Shown here one piece after another: positions 34,588 to 47,306 of a DNA stretch of 64,000 bases. The notes under the pieces were generated by a model. The model was not told the DNA's origin. It did not search any database and saw only the letters and a list, made by a program, of their open reading frames with translations. The DNA is from Mesostigma viride (taxonomy: Eukaryota; Streptophyta; Mesostigmatophyceae; Mesostigmatales; Mesostigmataceae): the NCBI GenBank assembly GCA_009746045.1, contig RPFO01000022.1, positions 414,001-478,000 of the forward strand. Reading direction: 5' to 3'. How positions within the stretch are numbered: the first letter of the stretch is position 1; each line of letters begins with the position of its first letter. The position numbers and the translations under genes were made by a program.

Positions 34588-37500
34588 CTAGAATATCGGG
34601 AACTCGAGACCGTTGAGCGGCGACGTGCCGAATGGTATGGGTACATTCACCTTCTGGTACACCGGGAACGCTTGGACGTTCTTCCCCGTCGCGCCTCCAG
34701 GGAGGTACGGACCGGTCACGGTGTCCGCGGGGATGGTGACGGTGTAAGATGTGGCCAAGACGGATGACACGAGGGCGGGGAGAAGGGGGAAGGGTACGTC
34801 TATCATCCATTTTCCGGCATGTTCGGTCGTGTTGGCGCGGCAAGACGCGGTCTGTTTGTACGTGCTGCTGCCCTCGTTTAGCGTGACGATCGTCCACTCG
34901 ACGTCCGCGTTGAATACCGTCACCGAGAGTTCGGTGTCCTCCGGTAAGAGGTCGAACACCACGAGTTTATAGTCCGAGAAGCTCACTACCAGGTCGGAGA
35001 GCACGACGAGGGAAGGAATGACGGTCGAGTAGGCCGGGTTCGCGACCGTGAACCCTTTGGAATCCGTGAGCCACGACGCCGGATTCGTGATCGTCATTTG
35101 AAAGGTCGGAAACTTCGTGTGATCGCTGAGTCTTAGTTGGATCCATCGGAAGAAGCCGGCGCCGACGAACACGGTGAACGTCTTGTCTTCGATGCTCGAA
35201 ACGACGCTCAGGTACTGGCCGTACAATCTGCTTACGAGATCCGAATCCGTCGGGTCGGTCACGAAAATGGTATTCGATAGGAACGTCTGGGCGGTCGGGA
35301 AACTCGTGATCGTCCTCCCTGTACCGCTGTCCAACAGCTGAATGTTGATGTAGAGTCCGGCCGGTTCGCCGTGCTCGCCCTCCTCGAACAACACGAACTC
35401 CGTGTACCTCGCGGTCATGGGGAACAGGGGTTTCGGGAACAGCGCCGTGGCGCTGCCGATCGCCGTATGGGTCACGACGATCGCCGTGTCGTGACCGTAT
35501 ACCTGCTCGGCGCCGTCGTCCGGGTACCGGAAGAGAGACGACGCGGTGCCGAAGACCACCGACCCGCTCTGGATCGTGCACCTCGTGAACGTCACGTCGA
35601 CCGTCGCGTTGGGGTACGACGGCGTTCCCACGATCGCGCGTGTGTACGCGTAGTTCGTGGTCGGGAGGACCGAGCCGTCCGATCCGCGCACTTCCACGGT
35701 GACGGCTTGTGCTGCCACGTCCGCGAGGTTCGTCGGGAACCGCGCGCATTTGGTGAAGTTCATCTGCAGTCGGAACACCTCGTCCCCCGTCTTGGTCACG
35801 GTCAATGCCGGGTTCAGATTGGGATCGAATAGCAAGGCGGGAGTTGGGAAAGGATTGACCTGTACGCTGATCCCCTTGTCGTCTTTGATGCTTCCGTTGG
35901 ACGTCAAAGCGAATCGGTAATGTCGAAGCATCGCGTTCGCGCCGTCGGGGTCGGTGGTCTCGCTGGAGATCCGCGTCGGGGTCACCGTGCAACTCCATGT
36001 CCCGTCTGGGTTTTCGGCGAGGTCCGTCAACGGGATCGCCGCCGGGACGACCCCGATGCCAAGCGCGAGCGGCTGGAGTAGCAAGTTCCTGACGCTGGAC
36101 GGGATCGTGCTCGTCGACGACAACGTCAACAGCAGCTGGTTGCCCGGACCCGCGTACGCGAGTGTCGGCGCGATTACGACGATCTCCGTGGCAAGTCCCG
36201 CGACCGTGAGGGTCGTCGCGGTCTCCGCGGTGACGATAAAGAACGTGTAGTCGCCGGAGACCGTCAGGAATTCGGACCGGAGCGTGTACGCGAATCGGAT
36301 CACGTCGGAAGCGAACGGGACGGTCGTCGCTCCGCTCGGATCTGACGAGGACGTCGGCGGACTCACCGTGTAGACGGCGCTGACGGTCTTCGCGTCCTGC
36401 GAGAGAACCGTGCTCCCGGGTTTGTACGCGACCGATAACGTTTGTCCCTGGTCATTCGTCGCTCGGAACGACCGACACATGTTGAAGTTCTCCGTGATCG
36501 TCGCGCCGCCCGAGAGAGACGCTGGGTTAGGGAAAGTCGCGGTCAAACGGAAATCGTAGTTCGTGTCCGTCACCTTCTCGACGGTCGTCGAGGACGCGGC
36601 GAACCTCTCGATGACCGCGGAGGAACTCGGCGCGAATGAGATCTCCGTTCCGACGAACGGCGTCAGCGCCGAATATTGCGATACGACACCCGACGCGAGA
36701 CTCGGGCGAAGGACCAGGCGGTTGGACGTCGCGCTGTATCCCCTCGGCGGCAAGCTGGCGATACCCAGTCGGGTGTCCAGGTGGAGAGTCTCGGTCCCCG
36801 CTCCCGACACGTACTTGAACCTCGCGGTCACGTCCGTCCGTTGCTCGGAAGTGGCGCCGTGTTCCAGAACCGCTGTCAAACTCCAATCCGTGTCGCCGAA
36901 CGTCAGGTACCCGTAACTGTTGGTCGCCGCGGGGGCGGGAGGAGTGAGCGTCGTGCCGTCCGTCATACGCATCTGGACCGTGACGGGGATCGTGTACGGG
37001 TACTGGTCCTTGTTCTGTTCGTACCTGTCGAAATCGAGCGCGAACACGAACTGTTTCTTCGGGACCGGGGACACGGTCATCGAGAGCGACGAATCCGGGG
37101 TTCGGGACGGGAACGTCTCGTTCTTGCGTCCGAACGCGTCCGTCACCGTGCCTTGTCCCAGCCTTACCTCGAGCGCGGCGGGGTCTCCCTCGAGGACCGC
37201 GAACGTCACGACCGTCTCGGTCTTCGCGACGTTGGTCTCGATCGCGGTGATCCGGCTCCTCCACGACGCGTGGTTGAATTCCAGCAGCTCCTTAAAGGCG
37301 TCCGCGACGGGGGCGGTCGCCAGGGGTGGGAGTATGTCACCGCCATCGCTACTTGTCCCGGCGCGTTCGAGACCGCCCGCATGGACGTCTGGAACTGTCC
37401 GAGCGGGGTGACGTCGCTGTTCAGCATGAACTCTCCTATGGACATTGCAAGCGTCGCGCCCGACATGTCGCGGAACGTCTTCGCGGGGTCCGCCGCAGCG

Positions 37501-40500
37501 TGGAGGAGTCCGCCGTTCACGGTCGCCCGGATCCGGACGGGGTTGGCGGGCGGGGTGAACGTGACGTCGCCCTTCGTCTGCCACGTGGTCACGGTGAATA
37601 TCGCGTAGTACGCGCCGTCCACGGGCGTGTCCAGGTGATTCTCTTTCAGCTCCGCGTTCAAGTAGAGAGTCGAGTTCCTTATGCTGGCGTCCGCGTACTC
37701 GTACTCGAACCAGAAGGCCTTGGTGAGTTTGTAGCCGTACTCGTTGGAGGTGGCCGTCGGGTCGTGCACTCCGATGAGCGCGGCGATGTCGGTCTCCTGC
37801 ACGGCGCCGCCGAAGTCCACGCGGACGTCGACCTTCGAATGCGTCTCCTTGTCCGCGGACCCCGAGTAGCCGGACGCGGCGCGATCCGAGAACGTCACGC
37901 TCTTGATCTTGTCGGCCTCGAGGTTCGGCAGGATGAAGGAAGCGGACGCCTCGGGAGGGATGTAAGGCACGTTGCCGGCCGTCGGGGTGGTCGTCCGGAA
38001 GAACAGGCTCCCTTGCGTGTATCCAGCCGCGTAGAAGGGAGACACGTCGGCCGTCACCACGAAGAACGTGTCCGTCTGTTCCGACACGACGATTTCGGGG
38101 GGCGCCAGCGTGGTCGCGGGGATCACTTCCCGGTTCGCGTTCCGATAGTGAAGTTCGTAGTATTGGTCTTTCAACTCGTCGTCCGCGTGCAAGTATCCCA
38201 GGGACATGGTGCACCGGAATTCGGCCTGGAGCGACGTCGCGAAGTCGGCGGGGGTGAAAACGGCGATCTCTCTGTGCGCGCTCGCGATGTCGGTTTCCGA
38301 CAACGCCGCGGATATGACGCCCGCCGACGCCACCGCGAAAATGGTCCCCGCGTCGGGGATCTGCTTGACGCCTTCGTCCGCTGTCAAAGTGGTCTCCGCG
38401 GTGTCCTTGACCACGATGCGGAGAGAGGACGCGAACCCGGCGGGCAGAGGTTGCGGGTTGTTCCCCGCGAGCAGTTCCAAGAAGAAGCGGATCGTGTCGC
38501 CCTCGATCGCGGGCGGTTCGACGGACCACTTGCCGCGATCGTACGCGACGTAACTCGCCGAGTTGCGGTATTCGATCGTCAGCAGGGATTTGAGCGCCTC
38601 CGCGGACAGTTCCGTCTGATCCAGCACGCCGTTGAATTTCAGAGAGACGAGGTACGAAGAGTTTCCGAGGGTCTCGGTCCGTCGCGCGATGGCCGAGTTG
38701 GTCTGGTCCACGAGCAGTCGAGTCGCGCTCGTCAGCGTGACGGATTGGGTCACCTTGGGTAACTCGAACCGGGCCGTCTGATCGGACGTGACCAGCAGGG
38801 GGTTGTCGTCCGCGTTCACGAAGTCGAACACGAGATCGAACGAGGTCACGGGGGTGTTGCGCGCCCAGTTCAGGACGGACAGGTCTGTGATCGTGAAGTC
38901 GAACCGGTTTTGCGTGCACGAGACGGTGTAGTCGTTGTACCTCGTGTTGCTTGTCAACCCGCGGGTGTAATTTCGTTGGAATCGGTACAGCTGGCGACCG
39001 TCGGGAGCGAAGGCGCGGATGAACACGTGGGTGGCCAACCTCTCATCGAGAGGCACCAACTGGTAAAACGAGACGTCGCTGCGTCGGGGCGTGAAAGAGA
39101 GCCTGACGCTCTGTGGCGTCGAGTCGGTCGCGGGCGTGTCCGTGACGTCCGCGATCACGTCATGGGGTCGATTCGTGCGATACACTTCGACCGCCGTCTT
39201 GCCGCCGAAGAACGTGATCCCGTCCACCGCTTGGATGGGTCGGTCCGGTCCTCCCACCGCGATGGTGATGGTCCCTTCGCTCGTCGTGAACAGGCCCGTG
39301 AGGACGATCCCCATTTTGTACTTGTTGGCGCCCGATATGGACATCTGCGTGAGTCGAGACGCGCCGCCGCTCGTCACGGAATTGCGATCCACGACCGTCA
39401 TGGACCCCTGGACCCCGCTCACCGTCACCAACACGCGGTCGAGTCCCATCGCGTAGTCGCCGGTCGTCTTGTACGCGGACGGAAACGTGATTTCCGCGGA
39501 CATGGTCGTGTCGTACGCGTCGTCGCGACTCACGACGATGGACGTGATCGGGCCGCCTTCCATGCCGCCCTCGAGAGCCGAGATTCGCTGGTTGATGGAA
39601 TCGTAGCCCGCGAGAGAAGAGATGCTCCCGTCGAACAAGGTGTTGTTCACGCGCGCCGTGTTGCATCGGAGCGTGTCCGTCTTGACGCCTCCTGCCACTT
39701 GCACCGTTTCCCAGACGAAGGGGCTTGGTCGCCGAAATCTCCGAACCGGTATCCCACTTTCCCGCGGTTGTACAGCGTTCCGTTGATCTTGACGGTCGCC
39801 TTCTCCTCGCGGTACACGGGCTTGTCCCCGGACGCGGTCGTCCTGGACGCGCTCAGAGTGTACGTTCCGTCGAACTCGCGCAGGACCGTCTCGTCGTCCC
39901 CGTCCACGTGGAAATAGGCCGTGTCCAGATTGAGACCGCCGCGCACGAAAACGCGCGACTTGGCGGCCGGGATGGTGGCGACCATCGCGGCGGTTGGGGG
40001 ACGAACGCGACGCGGTCGTTCGTGTTGGACGAGTACCTCCACGTGATCGCGCCGGGAGTGGAAGACAGGTCGAACGGACGGTACAAGGACGACGCCAGGT
40101 CCGTGGACAGATCGGTCTGTTGGACGGTGCGGGTGGCGAACACGGCGTCGGCCACCTCGGGCATCTTGAGTTTCGCGGGCGTGACGGCGCCGTCCGCGAT
40201 CTTGGCGGTCGCCACGGCCGAGTCGGACAACTGGGTCGTTCCGACGCTCCCCGCGGACAAGACCGCTGTCCGGACGTCGGAGACGTTCAGACGGTTGGAA
40301 CGGATCTTGTCCTCCTCGTTGGTCGAAATCTTCGCGTTCGTGATCGCGCCGTCCGATATCGCGGACGTCGGGATCGTCCCGGTGGCCAGCTTGGCCGCAG
40401 TCACCGCCCCGTCCGCCAGCTTGGCGGTCGTGACGGAGGCGGCGGCGAGTTTGTCCGTCGTCACCGCGTCCGCTGCGAGTTTGGCGGCCGTCGCGGACCC

Positions 40501-41436
40501 GGACGCGAGTTTGTCCGCCGTGACGGCTCCGGTCGCCAGCTTGGCGGACGTGACGGCGGCGTCGGCGATTTGGGCGGTCGCGATCGAACCGTCGGCCGGT
40601 GCGACGCCGGCGACTTGTCCGGCCAGCGCGGCCGAGACGGACGGGATGTCCAGGAGGTCAGCCGTGATCGTGCCGGCGCGGATCTTGGCGGCCGTGACGG
40701 CGCTCGCCGCGATCTTCGCCTCCGTGACCGCCTCGTTCGCGAGGTTGGTCGTGGCCACTTCCGTCAGTTGGGCCAGTCCTCCGAGGTCGGGCTTGCCCCG
40801 GATCTGGTCCCAGTGCCCCTTGAACTGGACGCCCGTCGAGTCGTCGGCGAACTGGATGTAGTCCACGGACGCGCCGCCGGTGACGCTCAGACGCACGTTC
40901 CGCGACGGAGCGGTGGCGGATCCCAACACGAGGCCGTCGCCCGCGGCGCCGCCAAAGAACCTGCTCCCGCCCGCCCCTTGTATCAGCGTGACATGGGGCA
41001 AAAACGGCTTTTCGGCCAATGCGGCGTACGTCCCGTCGAACCTCTGAGCCTTCGGAAACCGGAGCCAGTCCGCGTCGAGTCCGCCGCGGACGTACACCGC
41101 CCCCGCCAACGCGTTCGACGGAGGCGTCTCGTTCGCGGCCAGGAACACCACTCTCTTCGCTGGGTCGGACGGGTACATCCACGTAACGCCTCCCGTCGTC
41201 GCGCTCGTGAACACGCTCGTGTTCAGCTTGGTTTTCAACGCCGCGTCCAGTTTGCTTTCGGTGATGCTGCCGTCCGTGATGGTCGTCCCGCCGGAATACG
41301 ACACGCCGTTGATCATCAGGGACGGGGATTCGAATTGGAGTCGCGGGGTGGTCAGTCGGATGCTCTCTCGCGACGTCAGCGTCAGGATGCCCGTGTCGGA
41401 ACGGACTTTACGCGCAATGATCTCGTTCAGAGACAT
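34588..41436 (-). CDS. giant tail-fibre-like protein (three apparent frameshifts), ~2,280 aa
   Basis: One 6.85-kb gene is inferred from three consecutive frames. Each step fits one missing base in a C run (about 40003, 39717 and 37330). The start (ATG 41436) has an N-terminal IARKVRSDTG region. Residues about 235-430 carry phage-tail-fibre-type repeats of AVTAAKLADGAVT / SGSATAAKLAAD type, a trimeric beta-helical shaft in known fibres. The middle shows KTDTLRCNTARVN and a heptad-like DSINQRISALEGG. The last ~1,600 residues are a long series of beta-sandwich-like units of about 100-130 residues. No membrane segment or catalytic motif is seen. Role inferred: host-recognition fibre. Length is exceptional for a viral fibre. 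Confidence 0.7.
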
Positions 41437-41545
41437 CGCGACGTCTTTTCTATCTCTTACCCGGCACAAAAAAAACGTCTGCGCGCCGCGTTCTCCGCGA
41501 CCGCTTTATATTCCGCGCATCTAGTTGTAGATCGCGACCGAGGAG

Positions 41546-42967
41546 ATGTCCACGCGTCTTATGGACGTGGAGGTCGAAGACGAGGCGGATTACGCCACGG
41601 AGTCCGCGCCGGCCGTCCGCGGCGGGTTTCTAGACGCCGTCGATCTCGTGGACGAGGACGATAACCCCGTGGAAACGCGCGCGTTGCCGGACCCCTCGCA
41701 ATTCCGTTCGACCGATCGGCCCGCGGCCGGGTCGGGCGCGTACGCCTCCGCGGGGCGCAAAGCGAGATCGGGCGCGAACGCCAGGACCGGTCCGCGCGCG
41801 GAGCCCAAGGAGGCGGCTCTGGAGATGCTCGCGAACCCGCGCAAGCACCGCTCGGTCTTCGCGCCGCCGCCCGAGCCTCGTGAAGACCCGCCGAACGCGC
41901 GGGACGATTTCGAGTTCGACGATTTCGACGAGGACGGGGGCGGGGAGGATCTGTACGGCGACGACGACGACGGGTTCGACGACGGAGATGACGGATACGT
42001 GGATGACGTGCCGCGTCCGAGCGCGAGCGAGATCCACGCGCGGAAGGTGGATCTCCTCCACAAGATGCACCGGATGAAGGACAAGGGGATCGTGGTCGGC
42101 GATTTCACGATGCGGTCCAACCTGGACGAGATGCAGTTCGAGTACGACAAGGTCATGCACGCGCTCGAGGTGCGCAACGCCATCCAGACGATGCGCCAGA
42201 TCCTGATCGCCGGGACGAGCGCGGCCCAGTTCCTGAACTCGCGGTACGACCCGTTCGGACTCAAGCTGGACGGGTGGTCCGAATCCGTCATGAGCAACGT
42301 GGCGGATTACGACAACGTGTTCGAACGGCTGTACGAGAAGCACAAGAACAAGGTGTCCGTCGCGCCGGAGATCCAGTTGCTGTTCATGCTCGGCGGGTCG
42401 GCCATGATGTTCCACATGTCCGCGTCGTTCGCGAACTCCGGACTGCCCTCCATGAGCGAGATCGCGAAGACGGACCCCGAGCTCATGAAATCGCTTCTGA
42501 AAGTCATGATGGCCAGGAACGAGGGACCCATCGCCGTCGGGTCCGCGGGTCGCCCGCAGCAACCTCCCGCGGGGGCGGGAGGACAGGACCGTCCGCCGTC
42601 CGCGCAAGGCCGGGCGAGAGGAGACGCGCCGTACGTCATGAAGGGGCCCTCCTTGGGAGGGTTCGCGATCGGGTCGATGATGCCTCCCGTGCCCGTGGCC
42701 CCTCGCGCCCCGCCCCCGCCCCCGCCCGATATGGACCAGCTCGTCCACGAGGCCATGAGTCCGATGGCGCGGCCCGAGATGGCCGTCATCGACATCTACG
42801 ATGACGACGGCGAGAGCGTCGCGGACAGTTTCGCGGGCGTCGGCGGGTCGGCCGACGCGTCGGGCGGCGGAGATCTCCGCACGGTCCAGGTGACGGACAA
42901 GAAGTCGAGGAGGAGAGGCGGCAAGAAGAAGGACGCAGACGCGAACAAACTGGTTCTGGACATCTGA
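41546..42967 (+). CDS. giant-virus conserved protein (DUF5767-like), 473 aa
   Basis: The N-terminal third is acidic and low-complexity (DDFEFDDFDEDGGGEDLYGD region). Residues about 165-310 carry the family core: KVDLLHKMHRMKDKG, NLDEMQFEYDKVM, FGLKLDGWSESV, and APEIQLLFMLGGSAMMFHM. I know this arrangement from iridovirus, marseillevirus, mimivirus and phycodnavirus proteins of unknown function; the Pfam name DUF5767 is from memory. The C-terminal part is Pro/Gly-rich with a basic end (KKSRRRGGKKK). It is the best taxonomic marker in the window and indicates Nucleocytoviricota. It is divergent from the fibre gene, with 109 bases between the two starts. Confidence 0.85.
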   Translation: MSTRLMDVEVEDEADYATESAPAVRGGFLDAVDLVDEDDNPVETRALPDPSQFRSTDRPAAGSGAYASAGRKARSGANARTGPRAEPKEAALEMLANPRKHRSVFAPPPEPREDPPNARDDFEFDDFDEDGGGEDLYGDDDDGFDDGDDGYVDDVPRPSASEIHARKVDLLHKMHRMKDKGIVVGDFTMRSNLDEMQFEYDKVMHALEVRNAIQTMRQILIAGTSAAQFLNSRYDPFGLKLDGWSESVMSNVADYDNVFERLYEKHKNKVSVAPEIQLLFMLGGSAMMFHMSASFANSGLPSMSEIAKTDPELMKSLLKVMMARNEGPIAVGSAGRPQQPPAGAGGQDRPPSAQGRARGDAPYVMKGPSLGGFAIGSMMPPVPVAPRAPPPPPPDMDQLVHEAMSPMARPEMAVIDIYDDDGESVADSFAGVGGSADASGGGDLRTVQVTDKKSRRRGGKKKDADANKLVLDI

Positions 42968-43590
42968 TCGACCGACCCCTCGTCGGATTCGCCGCGCCGA
43001 CCGATCCGGATCGAGGACCGAGTATTTCCTTGCCATTTCTTGGGATCGGTGAGTGGTTCGTCTCGCAACTCATGAAACTCCCCCGCATCAAGAATCGCCG
43101 GGCGTCCGGGACGTCCAGGATGTCCGAGGCGACGTCGAGGACGTCCGACGCGTCCGATTCGGGCATGGGGGATTTCGCGGCTCTCCCCCCGGACGTGTTG
43201 AACATGATCACGGAACGCGTCGCGGACCACGGGGTGGGGCACGCGATGGCGCTCGCGTCCGTGTCCAAGTCCATGCACGCGGCCACGTGGCCCGCGCTGA
43301 GGGAGATGCTGTACACCCTCGACGAAGGGCCTCGCTCGGCCAGGTTCCCCGCGATCCACCGGTTGTGGGACCAGGACTTCTTCAAGGGGAAGAAGATCGT
43401 CCGCATCGTCGTGCGCGACAAGCGGCCCAACGACGCGACGTTCACCGTGCACCACGACGAGAGGTACGCGCGCCACTCGGGAGTCATGACCGTCACCTTG
43501 CATTGGGACCAGGTCGCCGGGTTCCTGTCTCGTCACCCGGGCATCGACGTCGTGCTTCTAGAAGGGGACATGTACAAGATCTACAACCAC

Positions 43591-44422
43591 TGTTAGGGAT
43601 ATTATATCCACCTGGCCACAATATATCCCAGCCTGATTTATTTCTTGTTGGATTTATTCCATATGGACTGGGAATTTGATAGCTTTGATAAGCTAGATGA
43701 ATTGGGCTCAATGAGCTGATCAATATTCATGTGCCATAGTCCTATACTTGGACATGGATGACTTGTAACCTGAGTCAGCCTAGTAGCATCACGTATTTGA
43801 TTGACAAGTGGTGCTATGGCCTATTGGACAAGTGTTTGGTCCATGAGCTGACAAGTGTTGGCAGCTCATGATGACACATGTTATCACTTACATGATGACA
43901 AGTGGGTAGACTCATTGCATGACACTTGTCACTCCAAGGAGAAGAGATGTGTCACTTTATTAATCATGTTATGTGGCACATTATTACGTAGACACTTGGC
44001 ATCTAGCTATTATGCCAGCTCAAATTGGATCATGTCTAGAATGTTCTAGGAATGTTCTAAGAATATGCCAGGAATATTCCTGGAATATACTGAGAATATG
44101 CTGGGAATATGCTAGGAATATGCTAGGATGTTTCTACAAGCTTCTGTGATGATGTCATTGCTGATGTCATCCTTCCTAGCCTAAAAGGTATAAAAGGAAA
44201 CTGCCCCCTAAGGGCAGGTACCTCCATTCAACCTCCATTCGACCTCCATTCAACCTCCATTCAAGCTCTTCTCCAACTATTATATTCGAATAAAGCCATT
44301 TATTCTTCCACGTAAATTGTCTTCAACCTCTCTTTCTTTCAGCACCTGCAAGGTGTGTGGGTAGCAAGGCCAAGCACAAGGCATTGTGTAAAACCCATTA
44401 GTTTCCTCTCCCAATTCAAACA
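43591..44422 (+). repeat. Copia 5' LTR
   Basis: 832 bp, TG...CA ends. It contains TATAAAA at 44189-44195, a fourfold ACCTCCATTC(A/G) repeat at about 44220-44265, and AATAAA at 44289-44294, which mark promoter and polyadenylation site. A degenerate GGAATAT repeat region lies at about 44040-44130. Confidence 0.95.
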
Positions 44423-44434
44423 TGGTATCGGAGG
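44423..44434 (+). other. primer-binding site
   Basis: TGGTATCGGAGG directly after the LTR is close to TGGTATCAGAGC, the sequence complementary to the 3' end of initiator tRNA-Met used by many plant Copia elements. Confidence 0.75.
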
Positions 44435-44505
44435 TTTGTTACTGAGGAACAAGAAGACCACTGTGAACCCAGAGACATCCAGTTCCATTGGCGACTGAAG
44501 ACACC

Positions 44506-46170
44506 ATGGCTACCAAGGAAGCGTGCTACAAGCAATTCCGGGCAACAAGCAAGTCCATCACAACGTTTGATGGGCGGTCTCTGAGGAAATGGGAAGAAAT
44601 CAAGGCTGTGTTGAAGGCCTTAGCATCGGCCTATTGTGACCTGGTCAAGGTCCTAACTGGAGAGGAGGATTCGCTAAAGGAGGTCAAGACTGCGCTGCTG
44701 GAGGCGGAGGAGCTACTGCACGGAAGGCGTTCTGCTCAAGCAAAGAAGGAGGGCTCCCCTAACGGCCAGGTTTTCCACACTACTACGAAGAAAAGTGGAG
44801 GAAAGAGGCGGTGCAATTACTGCAAGAAGGCCGGGCACGTGGACACCCAGTGCTGGGAGAAGCATCCGGAGCTGAAGCAAGAACGCAAGAACAAGGCAAC
44901 GCGACGGAACCAAGCGAGAAAGGAGCACTCACCAGGTGCCAGCGAGGCGCGTATCACCGAGGAGGCTGCGGAGCGGTCCGGCTTCGTCTTCGCCACCATC
45001 GCCGAGTCGCCATCGCCGTCGGATGCTGCTGCACTCACGCAGTATGAAAAGAAAGCACCGACCAGCTGGGTGCTGGATTCCGCAGCGAGCTGTCACATGA
45101 CGCCATGCCCGTCGGATTTCGTGTGCCTGCACCCTCATGACAGGGAAATCGCCGGCTCAGGCGGCCAACTGAAGGCGACAGCCATCGGGACTGTCAAACT
45201 GAAGCTGCCGGGTCAGGACGCGGACGTGCACCTCCAAAACGCGCTGCTCGTTCCCAGGCTGAGCACCCGACTTCTATCAGTCGGCCAGCTCGTCAAGGAT
45301 GGCCACAAGGTCGACCTCGCCCAGCGGGTTGCTGTGCTGGACAGCAGGCACTGCAGCATCGGGACGAGGAACAACACCTACTTTTTGCCCGCGCACGGTG
45401 CGGACGCAGCGATGGACGCCATCCCAGAGCTGAAATCGTCGGCGACGAGCTTCAAGAACGACGCTGCCTGTCAAGGGCAGAAAATGGCGAGCAGCGAGCG
45501 CAGCATCTCACGTGCCTCGGGACACGCGGCGGAGTGGCTGGCCGTGGGCCTAACGGTCATACTGGCCATGCTTGCCCGTGTATGCGGGATCGGGGGCGGC
45601 CTACTGGGCATTACTCGCACACTGCGTGGCTTTATATACTCTGCGCCGGCCCAGTGGAAGTTCACGCCAATTCGAGAAGTTTCCAGCGCAATGGAGAAGT
45701 CCGTGTCAGACGCTGAAGTACTTCCAGAAACCGCGGTCCAGAACAGCCCAGTGCAGGCGGAGCGCGTTGTCGCCGCCAGCATACCAGGTGATACTGGTGC
45801 TAGTAACCAAAGTCCGGCGACCAGACCAAAGGCGCGGCGCTCGAACGCTGCCAGCCTAACTGAGGGGGAACAAATTCGTGACGCGAGGGCGAAATCGACC
45901 AAGCTGCCAAATTTTTCAAAGTCCTGGACTGCCAAGTCCGGTGCTGGCGCGAGGCCTCGAGCGAGCCGACCACGTCGTGGACAGCGACCTGTCAGCCAAA
46001 GTGCGGTCAAGCACCAACGGTCAAGTCGACTGCAAAATGCTGCCAAGGCATCACGTCGGTCAGTTGACGGTGTTCGGCCAGGCCATGGCATTTGCAATTG
46101 CGCTAGCTGCAACGACCCTTGGAAATTGTCGCCCAGGATGCACAGACCCCACTCCTCAAGGTTGCCCTAA
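44506..46170 (+). CDS. Copia gag + protease ORF, 554 aa
   Basis: The ATG at 44506 is chosen over an upstream TTG. A CCHC zinc knuckle, CNYCKKAGHVDTQC (C-x2-C-x4-H-x4-C), marks nucleocapsid at about residue 105. The protease region follows with SWVLDSAASCHMT (about residue 190), where the usual catalytic DSG/DTG reads DSA. Then comes AGSGGQLKATAIGTVKL and LLSVGQLVKDGHKV, typical of Copia. After about residue 310 the sequence no longer resembles any retroelement domain (no integrase HHCC/DDE, no YVDD), so the frame runs through replaced or deleted DNA. The change to DSA suggests an altered or inactive protease. Confidence 0.8.
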   Translation: MATKEACYKQFRATSKSITTFDGRSLRKWEEIKAVLKALASAYCDLVKVLTGEEDSLKEVKTALLEAEELLHGRRSAQAKKEGSPNGQVFHTTTKKSGGKRRCNYCKKAGHVDTQCWEKHPELKQERKNKATRRNQARKEHSPGASEARITEEAAERSGFVFATIAESPSPSDAAALTQYEKKAPTSWVLDSAASCHMTPCPSDFVCLHPHDREIAGSGGQLKATAIGTVKLKLPGQDADVHLQNALLVPRLSTRLLSVGQLVKDGHKVDLAQRVAVLDSRHCSIGTRNNTYFLPAHGADAAMDAIPELKSSATSFKNDAACQGQKMASSERSISRASGHAAEWLAVGLTVILAMLARVCGIGGGLLGITRTLRGFIYSAPAQWKFTPIREVSSAMEKSVSDAEVLPETAVQNSPVQAERVVAASIPGDTGASNQSPATRPKARRSNAASLTEGEQIRDARAKSTKLPNFSKSWTAKSGAGARPRASRPRRGQRPVSQSAVKHQRSSRLQNAAKASRRSVDGVRPGHGICNCASCNDPWKLSPRMHRPHSSRLP

Positions 46171-47306
46171 TGTTTTGTCTGTGGGAAATGAACTTGTATG
46201 TCGACTTTTGTGTCGTGTTTGCTGGAAATTGTGAGGCGCCGTAAGAGTGCGTGTTCTGGTTCTTTCTTTGTGTTCTTCCAGCAATTATGTGTTTATTTTG
46301 CCATGCGTTCAGTGGCAATGGCCCACGCATTATTGGATTGTTCCCACGAGACGTTTTCTACGTACCTGGAGTGTATATCCAGAGTGTTTGCACGCTATTT
46401 GTGGCACTGGTATGCGGCGTAGTGAAGCGCCGTTGTATCGTCGTCTACGACCTGTTTTCGTGAGTTAAGTGCCTGTGACGCGTGTGTTATTTTGTTTTGT
46501 GCTGAGAGCATTGCTTTTATGCAAATGCTTACGTCCTTTGTGTCGAATTTGGCTGTGCATTTCGGCATAGCCTGTAATGTCGGACGTAATGTTTACTCTC
46601 GGGCACTGATTTGTGAATCGTGACCAAGTAATCGTTACTTGTGTTCGCCTTTGTGGCGGTAATGTTTTGCACGTCCTGTTTTCTTTGCTATGAAGCGCGT
46701 TTATCTGTTATGGCCACTGTGTATTGTGTTGAAGGTTGTATTGCACCTTGTTTGTGTGGCATTTGTTGCCAATATGTTTGTTTGCTCACCCCGTTTATTT
46801 GGCGTAAAACGTGATGTTGGTGTCATTTATTTCGTGAGATGGCATATTTATGTTGCTCCGTGTGTGTACAGCACGTGTTGTTGCCGTTACCCTACCTCTA
46901 TACCGTTCGGGTTAGCTCATAGGGACTTTCTTTGTTGGCATGTGTTGCCGTATTGTATGTGTGGGACTGTGTGGCCCTATTGTGTCCATGGGCAGCCGCT
47001 TTGAGTGAGGGGGGAATGTAGCATCTAGAGCACTTTTTCCAACTAAGGGTTGGGTATCAGCCATCCAGGATGGGCAGCTAGTGCGTTGCTGCTATGGTAG
47101 GACACTCATTCGCGTTGCCGGGGGGGATCAGTGGCGGTAGTGCGGCTCATGACCGCATGTTGGAGCTTCAAGCGTTTCACGAGGACGGCATCTTCATTTT
47201 CAGTTGCACTATGCTAGCAACTGGACGGCATGCTACGAGCATGTGGTTAAGGGGGGTGTTGAGATTCCACCTACCCAGTCATCTTTTGCTTTGTGCCCAT
47301 GTGGCT
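46171..47306. other. non-coding internal part of the Copia element
   Basis: 1.1 kb of T/G-rich sequence between the gag-protease ORF and the polypurine tract. Small open frames only. No integrase, RT or RNase H signature seen on either strand. Confidence 0.7.

Noticed and set aside
44423-44434. Naming the host a land plant from the Copia primer site
   Set aside because: Initiator-Met priming is common in plants but also found elsewhere; no host protein-coding gene is present to support it.
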